This document shows positions 11,334 through 21,892 of a DNA stretch of 64,000 bases, one piece after another; position 1 is the first letter of the stretch, and each line of letters starts with the position of its first letter. Under the pieces are notes generated by a model. That model was not told the origin of the DNA, ran no database searches, and saw only the letters and a list, made by a program, of their open reading frames with translations. Source of the DNA: Rhabdophis nuchalis (taxonomy: Eukaryota; Chordata; Lepidosauria; Squamata; Natricidae); the NCBI GenBank assembly GCA_039707465.1, contig CM077643.1, forward strand, positions 40,912,105 to 40,976,104. Direction: 5' to 3'. The position numbers and the translations under genes were made by a program.

Positions 11334-11754
11334 CCAATGTTCGCTCTAATTTTTTTTTCAGTGTACATGGAAAAGTATAGTGCTTGAGCAGCACATTTTC
11401 ATGGCTGAGCCACCGCACCCACTCAGCTCACTCGCTCGCTGCCTTCTGCTGCCACCGCTTGGACTGGGCGCATGCTGCGATAGGCGCTGGGAGTGTCCAG
11501 TCAGAGGAGCCCGGACACCGAGGCGGCTTTGTGCTGGAGCGTCCCGCCTACTGCTTGTCATTTGACACTCACCTAATGTTGCTCAACCTACATCTAGTCT
11601 CCACTCTCCAGACTAAAGTCCAGAGTCCAGCGACTTGATTTCCATCAAATGTACATCACGCTGTGACATTAAAAATCACTGCGCGGCAGTTGGAAACTGC
11701 TACGCGACATTTTCTTGTGACGTACGCGGCCGTGCAGCTTAGAGGGAACATTGG
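11334..11754. mobile_element. GC- and CpG-rich MITE, hAT-like
   Basis: Ends CCAATGTTCGCTCTAA and, reversed, CCAATGTTCCCTCTAA. The flanks GGCCAC (left) and GGCCAC (right) repeat and suggest an imperfect 8-bp target duplication. The interior is much richer in CpG than its surroundings, which would fit a fairly young or unmethylated insertion. Confidence 0.6.
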
Positions 11755-11906
11755 GGGCCACCCAAGATTTCCACTATCGTTTTGGGCGAGCTGGTCCAAA
11801 TCAGGTGACCACCTCTGTTGTGCGTGCGTATGTGCATATAGGTTTTATCTCCCTGATTTTATGGCTGTAGTAAGATCTGGTTTGAGATTTGATTTGATTC
11901 AATTTT

Positions 11907-12266
11907 GGAACGTGGTAGCTCAGTGGGTAAGACCCTGAGCTTGTCAATCAGAAAGGTCAGCAGTTTGGCAGTTTGAATCCATAGTGCCACGTAATGGAGT
12001 GAGCTCCCGTTACTTGTCCCAGCTTCTGCCAACCTAGCAGTTCCAAAACATTTAAAAAACGCAATTAAAAAAATAGGGACCACCTTTGGTGGGAAGGTCA
12101 CAGTGTTCCATATGCCTTGGGCATTTAGTCATGCCGGCCACATGGCCACAGAGATTTCTTCAGACAGCGCTGGCTCTCCAGCTTTGAAACGGAGATGAGC
12201 ACTGCCCCCTAAAGTTGGGAACAACTCTACCTTTGCTACCTTTAGTCGGGAACCTTTACCTTTACT
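11907..12266 (+). repeat. tRNA-derived SINE
   Basis: Same family as the copy at 21-352: an A-box-like TAGCTCAGTGG, a decayed B box (GTTTGAATCC) and the shared body CCAGCTTCTGCCAACCTAGC. It ends in CCTTTACCTTTAC, a short tandem tail typical of squamate SINEs. Confidence 0.8.
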
Positions 12267-12472
12267 ATTGCTCCTTCTTTTATGTATTTTTGCTTAACCA
12301 TGGTTTACTCAACTCAGGTTTTATGTACTCACATAATAAACTGAACTGTAAACTAATCGCAGGAACTGGGCCTGCACAAAGACTAGGCTAAAATATCATT
12401 AGCTTGTTCCTGTATCCAGAGTGTTGTGCCATTGTAGGAGAAATGTTGAACTTTGGTCTTTCAATCTTACAG

Positions 12473-12764
12473 GAGAGTCATGGAAGGTGTTCCACAGAAC
12501 CAAGCACTATGATGGCATGTTATCGGCATTCATTCAGGCAGGAATCAAAGTGCTCTTCAGTGCCTGCCAAGCGGAAACTGCTGACTTGCTAAAGGAACTA
12601 GCTTTGGTGGAACAGAGGAAGAACGCAGCCATCCAGGTGCCAACAGAAGTGGAGGGACCCCAACGGGATGTTTTCCGTTTCTATTTGAGCATTCCCTGCG
12701 TCAGCTATACCCTGGCCCTGGCCTTGTGCCACCATTTTGATTCTTTAAAAGAGATGGCAAACAG
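12473..12764 (+). CDS. FANCM: FANCM coding exon h (end of ERCC4 domain, start of HhH)
   Basis: It joins exon g through the split Gly codon and reads SWKVFHRTKHYDGMLSAFIQ, then GIKVLFSACQAETADLLKEL. Human FANCM has the near-identical LFSSCQEETADLLKEL, so this is secure. It continues YLSIPCVSYTLALALCHHF, the start of the tandem helix-hairpin-helix that contacts FAAP24 and DNA. It ends in MANS, split AG|T across the last intron. Confidence 0.96.
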
Positions 12765-12847
12765 GTACAATTTCCCCTTTGATTGTTCTGATCTCGACCG
12801 TTTCTTGGATACAAGCAGATAGGTTGCTTACAGTGGCTTACCTTTTA

Positions 12848-13430
12848 TAATACAATACAATACAATAGCAGAGTTGGAAGGGACCTTGGAGGTCTTCTAG
12901 TCCAACCCCCTGTCTAGGCAGGAAACCCTATACCATTCCAGACAAATGGCTATCCAACATCTTCTTGAAGACTTCCAGTGTTGGGGCATTCACAACTTCC
13001 GGAGGCAACTTCTGTTCCACTGATTAATTGTTCTAACTGTCAGGAAATTTCTCCTTAGTTCTAAGTTGCTTCTCTCCTTGATTAGTTTCCACCAATTGCT
13101 TCTTGTTCTACCCTCTGGTGCCTTGGAAAATAGTTTGACTCCCTCTTCTTTGTGGCCACCCCTGAGATATCGGAACACTGCTATCATGTCTCCCCTAGTC
13201 CTTCTTTTCATTAAGCTAGACATACCCAGTTCCTGCAACCATTCTTCATATGTTTTAGTCTCCAGTCCCCTAATCATCTTTGTTGCTCTTCTCTGCACTC
13301 TTTCTAGAGTCTCCATGTCTTTTCTCCATCGTGGTGACCAAAACTGAATGCCGTATTCCAAGTGTGGCCTTACCAAGGCATTATAAAGTGGTATTAACAC
13401 TTCACGTGATCTTGATTCTATCCCTCTTCT
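12848..13430 (-). repeat. CR1 LINE, 3' part with RT C-terminal coding relic
   Basis: An (AATAC)n tail and the GAGTTGGAAGGGACCTTGGA block mark the 3' end. The minus strand still codes for the CR1 C-terminal region (LVRPHLEYGIQFWSPRW, ERVQRRATKMIRGLE, MSSLMKRRTRGDMIAVFRYL). It is 5'-truncated near 13430 and lies in the last FANCM intron. Confidence 0.9.
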
Positions 13431-13625
13431 ATCCCTTTCGAATCTGACGGCTTTATAGAATTGTCATGGTAAAAGCCATTCCTCCTCCACCTCCACCACC
13501 AACTTGTAATCTGACAGTTTATGATTCAACCAATGATATTGTATTAGGACCTGTTGTGTTGGAAGGAAAAAGTATAAAGTGATTCTCTGAAAGTCTAGTT
13601 GGAAATTTTCAGTTGCATTTTTCAT

Positions 13626-13690
13626 TAGAATCAGAATAGAGCTGGCAGGGACCTTGGATGTCTTCTAGTCCAGCCCCCTGCTCAAGCATG
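13626..13690 (-). repeat. CR1-like 3' fragment
   Basis: A short diverged copy of the CR1 3' block (GGCAGGGACCTTGGATGTCT). Confidence 0.5.
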
Positions 13691-14001
13691 AGGTTGATCT
13701 CCCTCATAGCTTAGAGAGATTGTATGCTATTCATTTTGATGTTATTTTGTACGTTGTTTATTTGCCATCCAGAGTCAGGAAGGGTGATCACATAAATTAA
13801 ATATAAATAAAGGAAGCCACAAGAATTTATAGGACCAGAATATTTAAGCCAATCACGTTACCATTATGATCTTGTGAACCTCTCTGATTATTCCATCTGT
13901 TCTAGTAATTTGCATATTCTTTTCCTTTGTATTTTTGTTGAAGAATCCTGGTAACAACTCGTGCCTTAATGAGAAGCACTCCTTTCCTTCTTCCTTTTCA
14001 G

Positions 14002-14116
14002 TACCCCAAGGGAGATGGCAGGCCGCACTCGGGTCAATCAGCAGAAAGCAGAGGAAGTGTACCGCTACATCCACTACACCTTTGACACTCAGATGTTGCC
14101 CATGATTGTCACATGA
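14002..14116 (+). CDS. FANCM: FANCM last coding exon
   Basis: Acceptor TTCCTTTTCAG, then one base completing Ser and 37 codons to TGA at 14114-14116. It reads NQQKAEEVYRYIHYTFDTQM, matching the human C-terminal QKAEEIYRYIHYVFDIQMLP. The protein ends MLPMIVT, earlier than human, whose tail continues about a dozen residues. Confidence 0.96.
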
Positions 14117-14194
14117 CTTTCTATAAATCAAAGTGGGGCATCCCTTTTAAACAGAAGCACTTTATTACTACATTCTTTCAGTGTAAGATATGTA

Positions 14195-14200
14195 AATAAA
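14195..14200 (+). terminator. FANCM poly(A) signal
   Basis: AATAAA 79 bases after the FANCM stop codon, the first such hexamer downstream. A T-rich region follows, as expected for cleavage near 14215. Confidence 0.7.
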
Positions 14201-14849
14201 ACTTCAAACAAAACGGATTCCTGTATTGCAAACTGTCTTGTTCCTTCATAGAAGCAGCAAGTGTGTCTTTCCTTCATACAGGTTCCTTACACCATTGGTG
14301 TGAGACGAGGAAAACATCGTTCCACTTTCTCTTGCTTCTGAAGGCAGCTGTTTTTCACAGGGAAAGGATAATGGTTTGACACTGTGAATACCAGCCATGT
14401 AGTCTTCCTGTTCCAGCTATAGATAATTGGAGAGGGAGATGTTCAAAGAAAGAGGGATTGCTGGAATTTGTCAAGAGTGGGAATCCCCTTGCTTTTCTTC
14501 CAAAGCTACAGAAAATTCTTTTTTTTTTAAATGCATTTCTAAAATTCCCATTGTGAATGATTGTGAAGTGCACTCAGCAACAAATCAGCAACAATAGACC
14601 AATGTAGGCCATGAACATCATAGCCAGAATATATGTATAGGGTGGTTCATGGTCTATAAACAGAATAAAATAGTGGGACAGCTTGCAGTGGTTGTGTGGT
14701 GGCAGAGTTGTTATTACTTTCCCTGCTGCAGAGCTTCATCTCTTCCTGAGAGCTGGTGTTGATGTTCTAAGACTTTAAATCTTGAGCGACTGGAAGATAC
14801 CTTCATTTGGCAAGACATGGGACAAGGGAATAATATAGTTAAAAAGTCT
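14201..14849. other. Intergenic region between the convergent genes
   Basis: No gene seen; no similarity I recognise. Confidence 0.5.
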
Positions 14850-15030
14850 TCCAGGTCATGGTTGTCCCAAAGGTGCTGGACTTCCTTGTTTTTTCTTTGA
14901 AGACATTTCGCTTCTCATCCATGAAGCTTCTTTAATCCATCCAACCAACTACCTATTATCTACCAGAGCTAAAGAAGCTTCATGGATGAGAAGCAAAACA
15001 TCTTCAAAGAAAAAAGCACATTTGGGACCG
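14850..15030. repeat. Inverted pair of Penelope-like terminal repeats
   Basis: The left arm (about 14865-14934, minus sense) and right arm (about 14967-15029, plus sense) carry the same sequence head to head: AAAGAAGCTTCATGGATGAG, then AAGC, AAA and TCTTCAAAG. The pattern (CTGA)AGA-N-GCTTC-loop-GAAGC-GAAA is that of the hammerhead motif reported in Penelope-like elements, decayed here. Confidence 0.5.
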
Positions 15031-15938
15031 AAAAAAGGAATGTAATCCTTCAGGTCTTGATGGATCTCTCAGAAGCTTTTGTATCATTGACAGTGCAAAT
15101 CCATTTGGTCTCAGTGTAAGGATTGAGAGCATGGATCACTGTTGAAGTGTTTTTGTGGTGCCTATCTAGCTATGAGTTCAGCTAGTTTTGCTCATGTCAG
15201 TGGGGAATAGGAGCTGCATTTGCAGTTTGGTGCATTTGGATATGGTCCTCTCATAGCCCCACTTCAAGTTGACTTTACTCATCCAGTGAGAACCTCTGCT
15301 AAGACTCCCTCCTTCTCAATAATGCTCACTCTTCTGTGGAACAATTTTCCACAGAAGGCCACCTAGATTTTCAGGCAGTTCTTCCAAAGCTGAATCTGAA
15401 AATAATATTTGGAGAGATGGTGACTATTTTGAGAAAATAAATAGAGAGTTATAAGGTGGGTGAAAAGCAAGCAGAGGGGAATATAAAGCTCTTTTCTTCT
15501 TAACCAGTTAGAATATTGCTTGACAGTAGATTAAATACAGTAGATTAAATAGATTATGGGAGGCAGGGTGGAGTAGGGATAGTCATGCAAGTTACCTTGC
15601 CAATAATACATTAGTCTCCTCAAGGTTCATTTGGGTCTATAGTCTTCACTGACACTTGAGCAGCAACATCCAAAAAGATTCTTCAATGTTGCCTATGTGC
15701 TCTTATCTCTAACGCTCACCCATTTCTTTCTCTCAAAGCTTATGCATTTGGTTTGGAAAGTGTTTGAAAACAAATTAATCAAGCCAGGCTAAAATATCTG
15801 AAACTATGTAAAATGCAAAATGTTTTGTATTTGGATGTTTTTTTGTTTGTTTCAAGGCTGAACAAAAACTCACACTGGATCTGTTAGAAAGAAATCTTTC
15901 CAAGTTTGTTTCCGTGCTCAGAATGAAGCACAAGGAAT
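15031..15938. other. Intergenic, no recognised element
   Basis: No open frame, repeat or RNA structure I can support. Confidence 0.5.
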
Positions 15939-16254
15939 TACCATATTTTTTTGACTATAAGATGCCCCCCCCCCCCCCCCCCCGCAAGTGGGTGGTAATG
16001 TCTGTGTGAATATTGCGGCGGGGGCGGAGGGGTTGGTGCAGTGCCGATCAACTGCACTAGGCGCCGATCAGAGGTGAACAGGCAGTGGCGAATGGGCCGT
16101 GGCAAATGATTTACAGCGGTGGCCAACGGGCCATGGCGAACAGTCCATGGCAGCGGCAAACGATCTGCAGAGGCAGATGTTTTGTCGTTTTCCTCCTCTT
16201 AAAGTTAAGGTGCGTCTTATAACCCAGAGGGTCTTATAGTCTGAAAAATATGGT
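15939..16254. mobile_element. Non-autonomous DNA transposon, family B
   Basis: Strong inverted ends: TACCATATTTTTTTGACTAT and, reversed, TACCATATTTTTCAGACTAT. A run of about 18 C bases lies at 15965-15983 just inside the left end. The interior repeats CGATCAG and AACGGGCC-like words. Confidence 0.8.
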
Positions 16255-16424
16255 ACTTGAAAGAGGTGAAGTTTATTTCTGAGGGCACAATTGACTTCAT
16301 CTGAGGGAGCCATGGTGAACCCTCCCCTAGAAGCCCTTTAGGTTGTGGTTTCTGCTTATTCAGCATCCAGATGGAAACAGCAACCTCTTTGAGGTAAGGA
16401 TTTTTTTGTTATTTAATTAAGAAG

Positions 16425-17045
16425 CAGGATCCAATCTAGATCAGTCACTGGGACCAGAGGTTTTGTCTTCCCAACTTTCAAACTGGTGCTGGAGCCCATC
16501 CTTGCGGAGTTTCTCTGTGGGCTTTGGGCTGTTCTATGTATGGCATTTGTATGGTGTCTGTTGTGTGTAGTTTTTAGATGTAGATTGGCTATTAGGTTGT
16601 TGACTGTTGTGCATTCAAGCCCTTCCCTCATAAGTATTTGTTAAGCTGGGGATATATTAGCAACTCCTGTTGATAAGCAGCCTGTTTCCCATACTTCATT
16701 TTCCTGGCTGTATTTGTGCCTGCTCATCCAACAATCTTAGTAGCTGCAAAACGGAATGTATGTCCTTGTTTATTGCAATGTGAGGCTGCCCCCAGCTTAT
16801 CAAGTACTTAGGAGGCAAGAGCTTGACAGCCCAAGAAAACAACAGGCAACAACTTAATAGCCATCCATCCCCAATCTACATTTAAAAACTGCATACAACA
16901 GGCACCCTATAAACACCACACAGAATAGCCCAAAGCCCACAGTGAAGTTCCCTGAAGATGGCCTCAAGCACGAGTCTGAAAGTTCAGGAGACACTGGTCT
17001 CGGCGATCAACCCAGATTGCATCCTGCCACATTTTCTTGGGACAT
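16425..17045. repeat. Large inverted pair of Penelope-like repeats
   Basis: The left arm (about 16425-16640) is the reverse complement of the right arm (about 16830-17045), diverged. The right arm holds CCTGAAGATGGCCTCAAGCA, then GAGTCTGAAAG, a CTGAAGA...GAAA pair as in hammerhead cores. A single related arm lies at 63060-63310. Confidence 0.5.
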
Positions 17046-17049
17046 GCCT

Positions 17050-17970
17050 TCCTTTTAGTTGTAAAATTTCTGGCATCTGGAAGGGATGTTCATCTGAATA
17101 GGCTGGCACTTCTGGCACATTTTATTCTGTATTTGAATCCATTGCAATATCTTATCTTTTGTCCTGCACAAGGAAACAGCCAACAACTTAAAAAGTAGTT
17201 TTTAACCATTTTCCCTTATAAATGGTGGGAAGAGTGAATGGCGGCAAGACGTGAGTTCCTTCCCATAGATCTTTTCTCATTACTGGCGGCTCAAGGAGCA
17301 AGTTGCAAACTCAGTATTTTGCATACTTCTTTTCCCAAGGCCTCTTTCCAGTATGCGAAGAAGAGCTAGCCATCAAAGGCCTTATTGAAATTCTCATTAA
17401 GATAACATTAGTAGGAACAGAAAAGATAGAACAAAGAAATTAGGAAACCACAAGCAATTTTCTCAGTAAGTAGAAATAAATTGGGCTGTGCATCAGGTCT
17501 GCTATGTAGTGTGGAGAAAGCTGCTTCTAACTTGTGTTTTTCTATCCCTTAGGTTTTTAAACATTATTGAGAGATTTTACTGTAAAAATTGCCTAGAAGC
17601 AATCTGTAATTACCGGGTCAGTGAACTGTTACAGCCATTAATAGTAAATATTGCTAGCTCAGCCAGAACTTGCTCTAAAAGTGATAAAGGACATTCCTTT
17701 AAAGCTCTTAAACTATACATCTGTAGGTTTGGGAATGTAAGCAAATATGTAGGGTTACTTAATGCATTCTTTAAAAGATTTTGTGCATTCAAGATTTCAC
17801 TCTGAAAATCAGAGAATAGACCTATTCTCAGTAAGAATCCAAATGAGCGGAAGGTCCAATAGAGATGCCAGTAGAGTGGCCTTGGTGAGTGTTCTCAGTG
17901 ATTATCTGGGAACAGTTTGGTCCTGTTGAACCTGATAGGATTGACAGGCTCCTTAATGCTGTCCATGTAA
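17050..17970. other. Intergenic, no recognised element
   Basis: A 105-codon open stretch at 17488-17805 shows no family I know and no repeat match in this window, and I do not call it a gene. Confidence 0.4.
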
Positions 17971-17973
17971 CTA

Positions 17974-18083
17974 TAGGTAGTCCTCCACTTATGATCACAA
18001 GCCCAAAATGAGATTTGATTTTTATTAAATTTATACCCCGCCCTTCTCCAAACAGACTCAGGGTGGCGATGAAGGATGAAGCC
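17974..18083. repeat. Fragments of family A MITE and L2 3' end
   Basis: TAGTCCTCCACTTATGATCA is the start of family A. The following TACCCCGCCCTTCTCC block is an L2-type 3' end in reverse. Confidence 0.5.
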
Positions 18084-18084
18084 T

Positions 18085-18372
18085 TCATTCTTCCAGCTTG
18101 TGCGTTGATTTCCGAACATTTCATTTCCAGGCTAAGTAACATCTTCAGCAGAGTTTAGGAGATGCCAGCGTTCTTCTGTTTATAAGGGTATGTGTCAAGT
18201 GACGGTCTTGTGAGGGTCATCTGAGTCATCTGTGAGTCATCTGTGACATCTGACCCATCACATTTGACACACCCATACCTGAAGCCCTTATAAACAGAAC
18301 ACTGACATTCCCTAAACTCGGCTGAAGATGTTACCAAGCCTGGTAGTGAAACGTTCGGAAGCATTCATCTTA
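18085..18372. repeat. Inverted pair of Penelope-like repeats with hammerhead-like core
   Basis: The left arm (about 18095-18195) and right arm (about 18262-18370) are inverted copies sharing CTTATAAACAGAA and CCTAAACTC. The right arm keeps the best hammerhead-like core of the window: CTGAAGA at 18322-18328, stem strands GTTACC and GGTAGT, then GAAA at 18348-18351 and CGTTC. One extra U sits before the stem, as in the other copies. Confidence 0.55.
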
Positions 18373-18644
18373 CTTTATCACTGAAAGGATATTTTTATCA
18401 TGTAAGAAAGTTATTTATGCATTTGAAATAACTCCTATGAGAGTCAATCACAGGTGTTAAATGTATACTGATTTCCAGCAGTAATATTCATTAATGAATA
18501 CAGTACAGTAAAACAATTTTCAGTAGGGCTACCATGAGAAAAAAATTAATGGGAATTGATTCTTCTATTATTTCCCCTCCTCCTTATCCATTGCCTGCAG
18601 TGACAATGGCTCACTGTTTGTTCTGTATAGTAGTTTTCTGAAGT

Positions 18645-18801
18645 ACAATACAATACAATACAATACAATATCAGAGTTGGAAGGGACCTTGTAGGTCTTC
18701 TAGTCCAACCCCCTGCGTGGGCAGGAACCCTATACCATTTCAGACAAATGGCTATCTAACATCTTTTTAAAGGCTTCCAGGGTTGGGGCATTCACAACTT
18801 A
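18645..18801 (-). repeat. CR1 LINE, 3' fragment
   Basis: (AATAC)n followed by CAGAGTTGGAAGGGACCTTG and about 120 bases of CR1 3' sequence. Confidence 0.85.
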
Positions 18802-19557
18802 AAGTGTTTTTAAAAAATTGTAATATGTATGCAGTTGCTGGTGAGAGTGTTATCAGTGTGTTATAAAACATGTAATAAATATAATTGTCTTAGAAAACGC
18901 AGAATTTCAGAAAACCTTATTCCCTTAAATAGAAAGTCCCAGAATAGTTATTTTATTATTTTAGTCTTCTTTAAATTGTTAAGAATGTAATACTACTAGT
19001 TTATATATTGATAGAGTAGCTGTGTTTACATAATGTATTATTCCAGATTTATTGAACTCATTGGTTTTGGTTCACACAACATACCAAACATAAACTAACC
19101 ATAGAGTGGGCTAATACACATTTCAGTTATATTTTATGTATCCAGTTACACTGTAATTGCCAAATTAAAAAGGCATCAAAAACATTTAAAAGGTACTAAG
19201 CAAGTAAGTTTAATACAAAAATACATAAGCACTGCTGTTGGAACAGAAAAATAGAGATTCTTTGCTATTACAAACAATACTCTTGACATTTATCGTACAA
19301 GCAACTTCTAAAAACATTATTTTACTTCCAGTAAAAAAAAAAGGTAATTACACAGCTACCTCTTTACATAATCTCTGCATTATATCTTATAAAAAAGAAA
19401 GCTATGTGTTTTGTAGATTTTTCTCTATTCTGAACACTTGAGAATACAGAGCTGTGGAACAACTTAATTCAACTCAAAACAGGCTGAATCAAAACTTAAC
19501 TGTTCACAGTTCATTAAAAATATGCGTAGCTATGGAGTTGGAGCTTTCATCAAGTGG
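18802..19557 (-). other. MIS18BP1: MIS18BP1 3' untranslated region (probable)
   Basis: AT-rich sequence directly downstream of the MIS18BP1 stop codon on the minus strand, without repeats. How far the transcript extends cannot be decided. Candidate AATAAA signals on the minus strand are at 19048-19053 and near 18955. Confidence 0.45.
19048..19053 (-). terminator. Candidate MIS18BP1 poly(A) signal
   Basis: AATAAA on the minus strand, about 505 bases after the stop codon. A further TTTATT (reverse AATAAA) occurs near 18955, so the choice is uncertain. Confidence 0.4.
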
Positions 19558-19649
19558 CTATGTGGAAAAATATATATCCTCCTCTTCATCAGACTGCATT
19601 CCTTGTTCCACTTCAAAGAGATTCCTCACTCCAGTAGAGGTTCCTGCAT
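19558..19649 (-). CDS. MIS18BP1: MIS18BP1 last coding exon
   Basis: Acceptor CTATAG, 29 codons and TAG at 19558-19560. It reads AGTSTGVRNLFEVEQGMQSD, then EEEDIYFST. Human ends with the similar GIGKLF...LDEEEKDYYFS, so the acidic aromatic C-terminus is conserved. Confidence 0.93.
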
Positions 19650-19659
19650 CTATAGCAAG

Positions 19660-20282
19660 GTAAGAAAACCCCCTAAATGATAGTATTCAAAATGGTCCCA
19701 TATAATACCATCCTCAGATACAATCTTATAGTCAACATGAAAAGCTCAACTGATCTTGGAGAGAAATTCTGTACTGCATGAAAACCCACCCCACCCCAGC
19801 TAAGTTAAACAGAGACTATGGCAAACCATATGCATAGATATTCACAACCCCAGGAGTCAGGACTGATTAATTTACCTTTTAACAATTATTAGAAATTACT
19901 TTAATGTCCAGAAGAGCAGATTACCTCTGTAATTGGTGTGGTGCAATCAAGTGTTCATAATTATGGTTTTCAATTTCTGAATAGCTGCATTTAAAATTGA
20001 GATTTCCCACCCTGGGAAATATACTCAGGGAAAATACAGGTAGTAAAATTGGGTGCCTAAATCTGGAACCAATTCTTAACTCTGCAGTCACTAAACCTCA
20101 TGAGCTGCTTTGTCTACTGGCTTCATGTTAAGGTTTGCGAATGAATGGTGCAGAAGAAAATACTTTCAAAATTACAAATCCTGAAACATGCCATGTGCAT
20201 TATAGCATTACTGCAGAGTCGCTCATATATGCAACAGGTAGCTTCCTTTGTAGACTACAATTTCCAGACCTTTGTTTGACAC
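19660..20282. other. MIS18BP1 intron, no recognised element
   Basis: Nothing I can name before the MITE at 20283. Confidence 0.5.
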
Positions 20283-20655
20283 AGGTAGTCCTCAGTTTAC
20301 AAAAGTTTGTTTAACGATTGTTCAAAGTTACGATGGCACTGAAAAAAGTGACTTATGACCATTTTTCATACTTGATCAGTGCAGCATTCCCATGATCAAA
20401 ATTCAGAGGCTTGGCAACCAATGCATTTATGACTATTGCAGTGTCCTGGGCTCGTGTGATCACCTTTTGACAAGCAAAGTCAATGGGGAAGCCCAGATCA
20501 CTTAACCGTGTTATTAACTTAACAACTGCAGTGATTTATTTAAGAACTTTGGCAAGAAAGAGAATAAAATGGGGCCAAATTCACTAAACAAATGTCTCGC
20601 TCAGCAACAGAAACACTGAGCTCAATTGAGGTTGTAAGTTGTGGACTTCCTGTAC
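20283..20655. mobile_element. Family A MITE
   Basis: Ends GTAGTCCTCAGTTTAC and GTAAGTTGTGGACTTCCTGTA, inverted to each other. The interior contains the family words TTGACAAGCAAAGTCAATGG and AAATGGGGCCAAATTCACT. Confidence 0.75.
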
Positions 20656-20955
20656 TATGCTCATATTCATATCGCGCAGAAATTTCTTTGAAGCCTCTCA
20701 CAGGAGGAAGGCCAAGAACTTCCTTTTCTTCATTTGGCAAGAATGGTCTTGTGATTATCCAATCCCTCCATCCCCAGCCTGTTTGGACTGACAGAATCGT
20801 TTCAAATGCTGAGCACAAATTACAAATGGATGCTTGCCTATTCATAAAATATCTGTATTAATGGTGTGGCCTTTCTTTTTCAATCTGCAGATTAACAATT
20901 TTGTTACTTTATTTATTTATTTATTTTTTAAGAACTCGGGGCACAGTGGTAGCCG

Positions 20956-21356
20956 TACAGAACTTGGCTGATGACCACAATTGGGGGCCTGTACGTCCAT
21001 TGTTAAGCAAGGAGTGATCCGCTGTTAAAGTGAGCCACAATCAATTTCAACTTTTCTGTCTTTGTACACAGCGGACATTAAGCGAATCGTGTAGTTGTTG
21101 AATGAATCTGGGTCTCCCCCCACCCCGCCCCCCCATTGATTTTGCTTGTTGGAAGCTGCCTGGGAAGGTCACAATAATCACATGACCCAGGATGATGCAA
21201 TTGTGATAAATATCAGTTGCCCAGCATTCAGATTTCGATTACGTGACCCTAGGAATGTTGTAACAGTCCTAAGTGCAAGGACTGGTTCTTTTCCCCCATG
21301 CCATCATAATGTTGAACAGTCACTGAATGAATAACTGTAAATCGAGGACTAACTGC
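20956..21356. mobile_element. Family A MITE, diverged
   Basis: The interior (GATGACCACAATTGGGGGCC, TTGATTTTGCTTGTTGGAAG) and right end (GTAAATCGAGGACTAACTG) match family A; the left end is damaged. It ends 80 bases from a MIS18BP1 splice donor. Confidence 0.65.
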
Positions 21357-21438
21357 ATTGATGGTGCCATACTGGGGACTCCTAAAGTCTAATCTTAAAT
21401 CCTGACAACGTCATACAAAGCAAGTGAAACAGGCCTAC

Positions 21439-21496
21439 CTTCAAAATTAAAGACATTTGTTCTTCGAGACATGGGAGTAGTGAGCACTGTCACGGC
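21439..21496 (-). CDS. MIS18BP1: MIS18BP1 coding exon 15 of 16
   Basis: Nineteen codons plus one base between CATCAG and GTAGGC, reading AVTVLTTPMSRRTNVFNFE. Human has ETDFSTPTSRRKTPFNTD at this place. The TPxSRR motif looks like a CDK-type phosphosite, but that is inference. Confidence 0.92.
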
Positions 21497-21672
21497 CTGA
21501 TGGAAACAAAAGATACATTCTTGCAAAGAGCTTGCAGAAAAGCTTCCTGGCAAAACAAACAAGCCAGCTAAGAACACAAGACTGCAGTTTAGATTCGATA
21601 AAGCCATGGAAGACGCATTTTATGCTCCAGCTCTTTAATCCTGTCGTGCTACTTTCCTAGGTACTATATGTA

Positions 21673-21770
21673 GGCCAGTGGTGTCCAAACTTTTTTCAAA
21701 GAGGGCCAGATTGGATGAAGTGAACATGGTGGAGGGCCGAACATTTTTCCGAACATTCTTTGAACCATTA
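21673..21770. repeat. hAT-like transposon fragment
   Basis: CAGTGGTGTCCAAACTTTTT followed by AGAGGGCCAGATTGGATGAA, a word set common in vertebrate hAT relics. No second end is visible. Confidence 0.45.
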
Positions 21771-21892
21771 CAATTAAATGCAAATAAATCATTTTATGCC
21801 AAGTTATGCCAATGTCATTTCATAACATTAAGATCAACTGAGAGTTGAGTTTTCACAATGTATTGAAAATAAATTTTAAAAAAAATTACCTA

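Larger units (their letters stand above)
1583..14116 (+). other. FANCM: FANCM gene, 3' part (last nine coding exons)
   Basis: FANCM is the DNA translocase and anchor protein of the Fanconi anaemia core complex; it remodels stalled forks and binds MHF1/2 and FAAP24. Exons seen: 1583-1659, 1756-1821, 4105-4239, 5950-6103, 6851-6957, 8820-9341, 10636-10987, 12473-12764 and 14002-14116. All have AG acceptors and GT donors, and the phases join without a stop into 605 codons ending at TGA. The helicase half lies upstream of the window, since the first exon starts two bases into a codon boundary and human FANCM has about 2048 residues. Residues about 383-510 of this fragment form the ERCC4-like pseudonuclease and about 540-600 the HhH tail, which in human bind FAAP24. 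The gene converges on MIS18BP1, as in mammals. Identification is by motif and exon order, and confident. Confidence 0.93.

Noticed and set aside
11380..11640. CpG-rich stretch as a promoter of its own
   Set aside because: It is bounded by inverted ends and an imperfect target duplication, so a GC-rich MITE explains it better.
17488..17805. 105-codon open frame between the genes
   Set aside because: No family, no splice context and no poly(A) logic; chance in AT-rich DNA.
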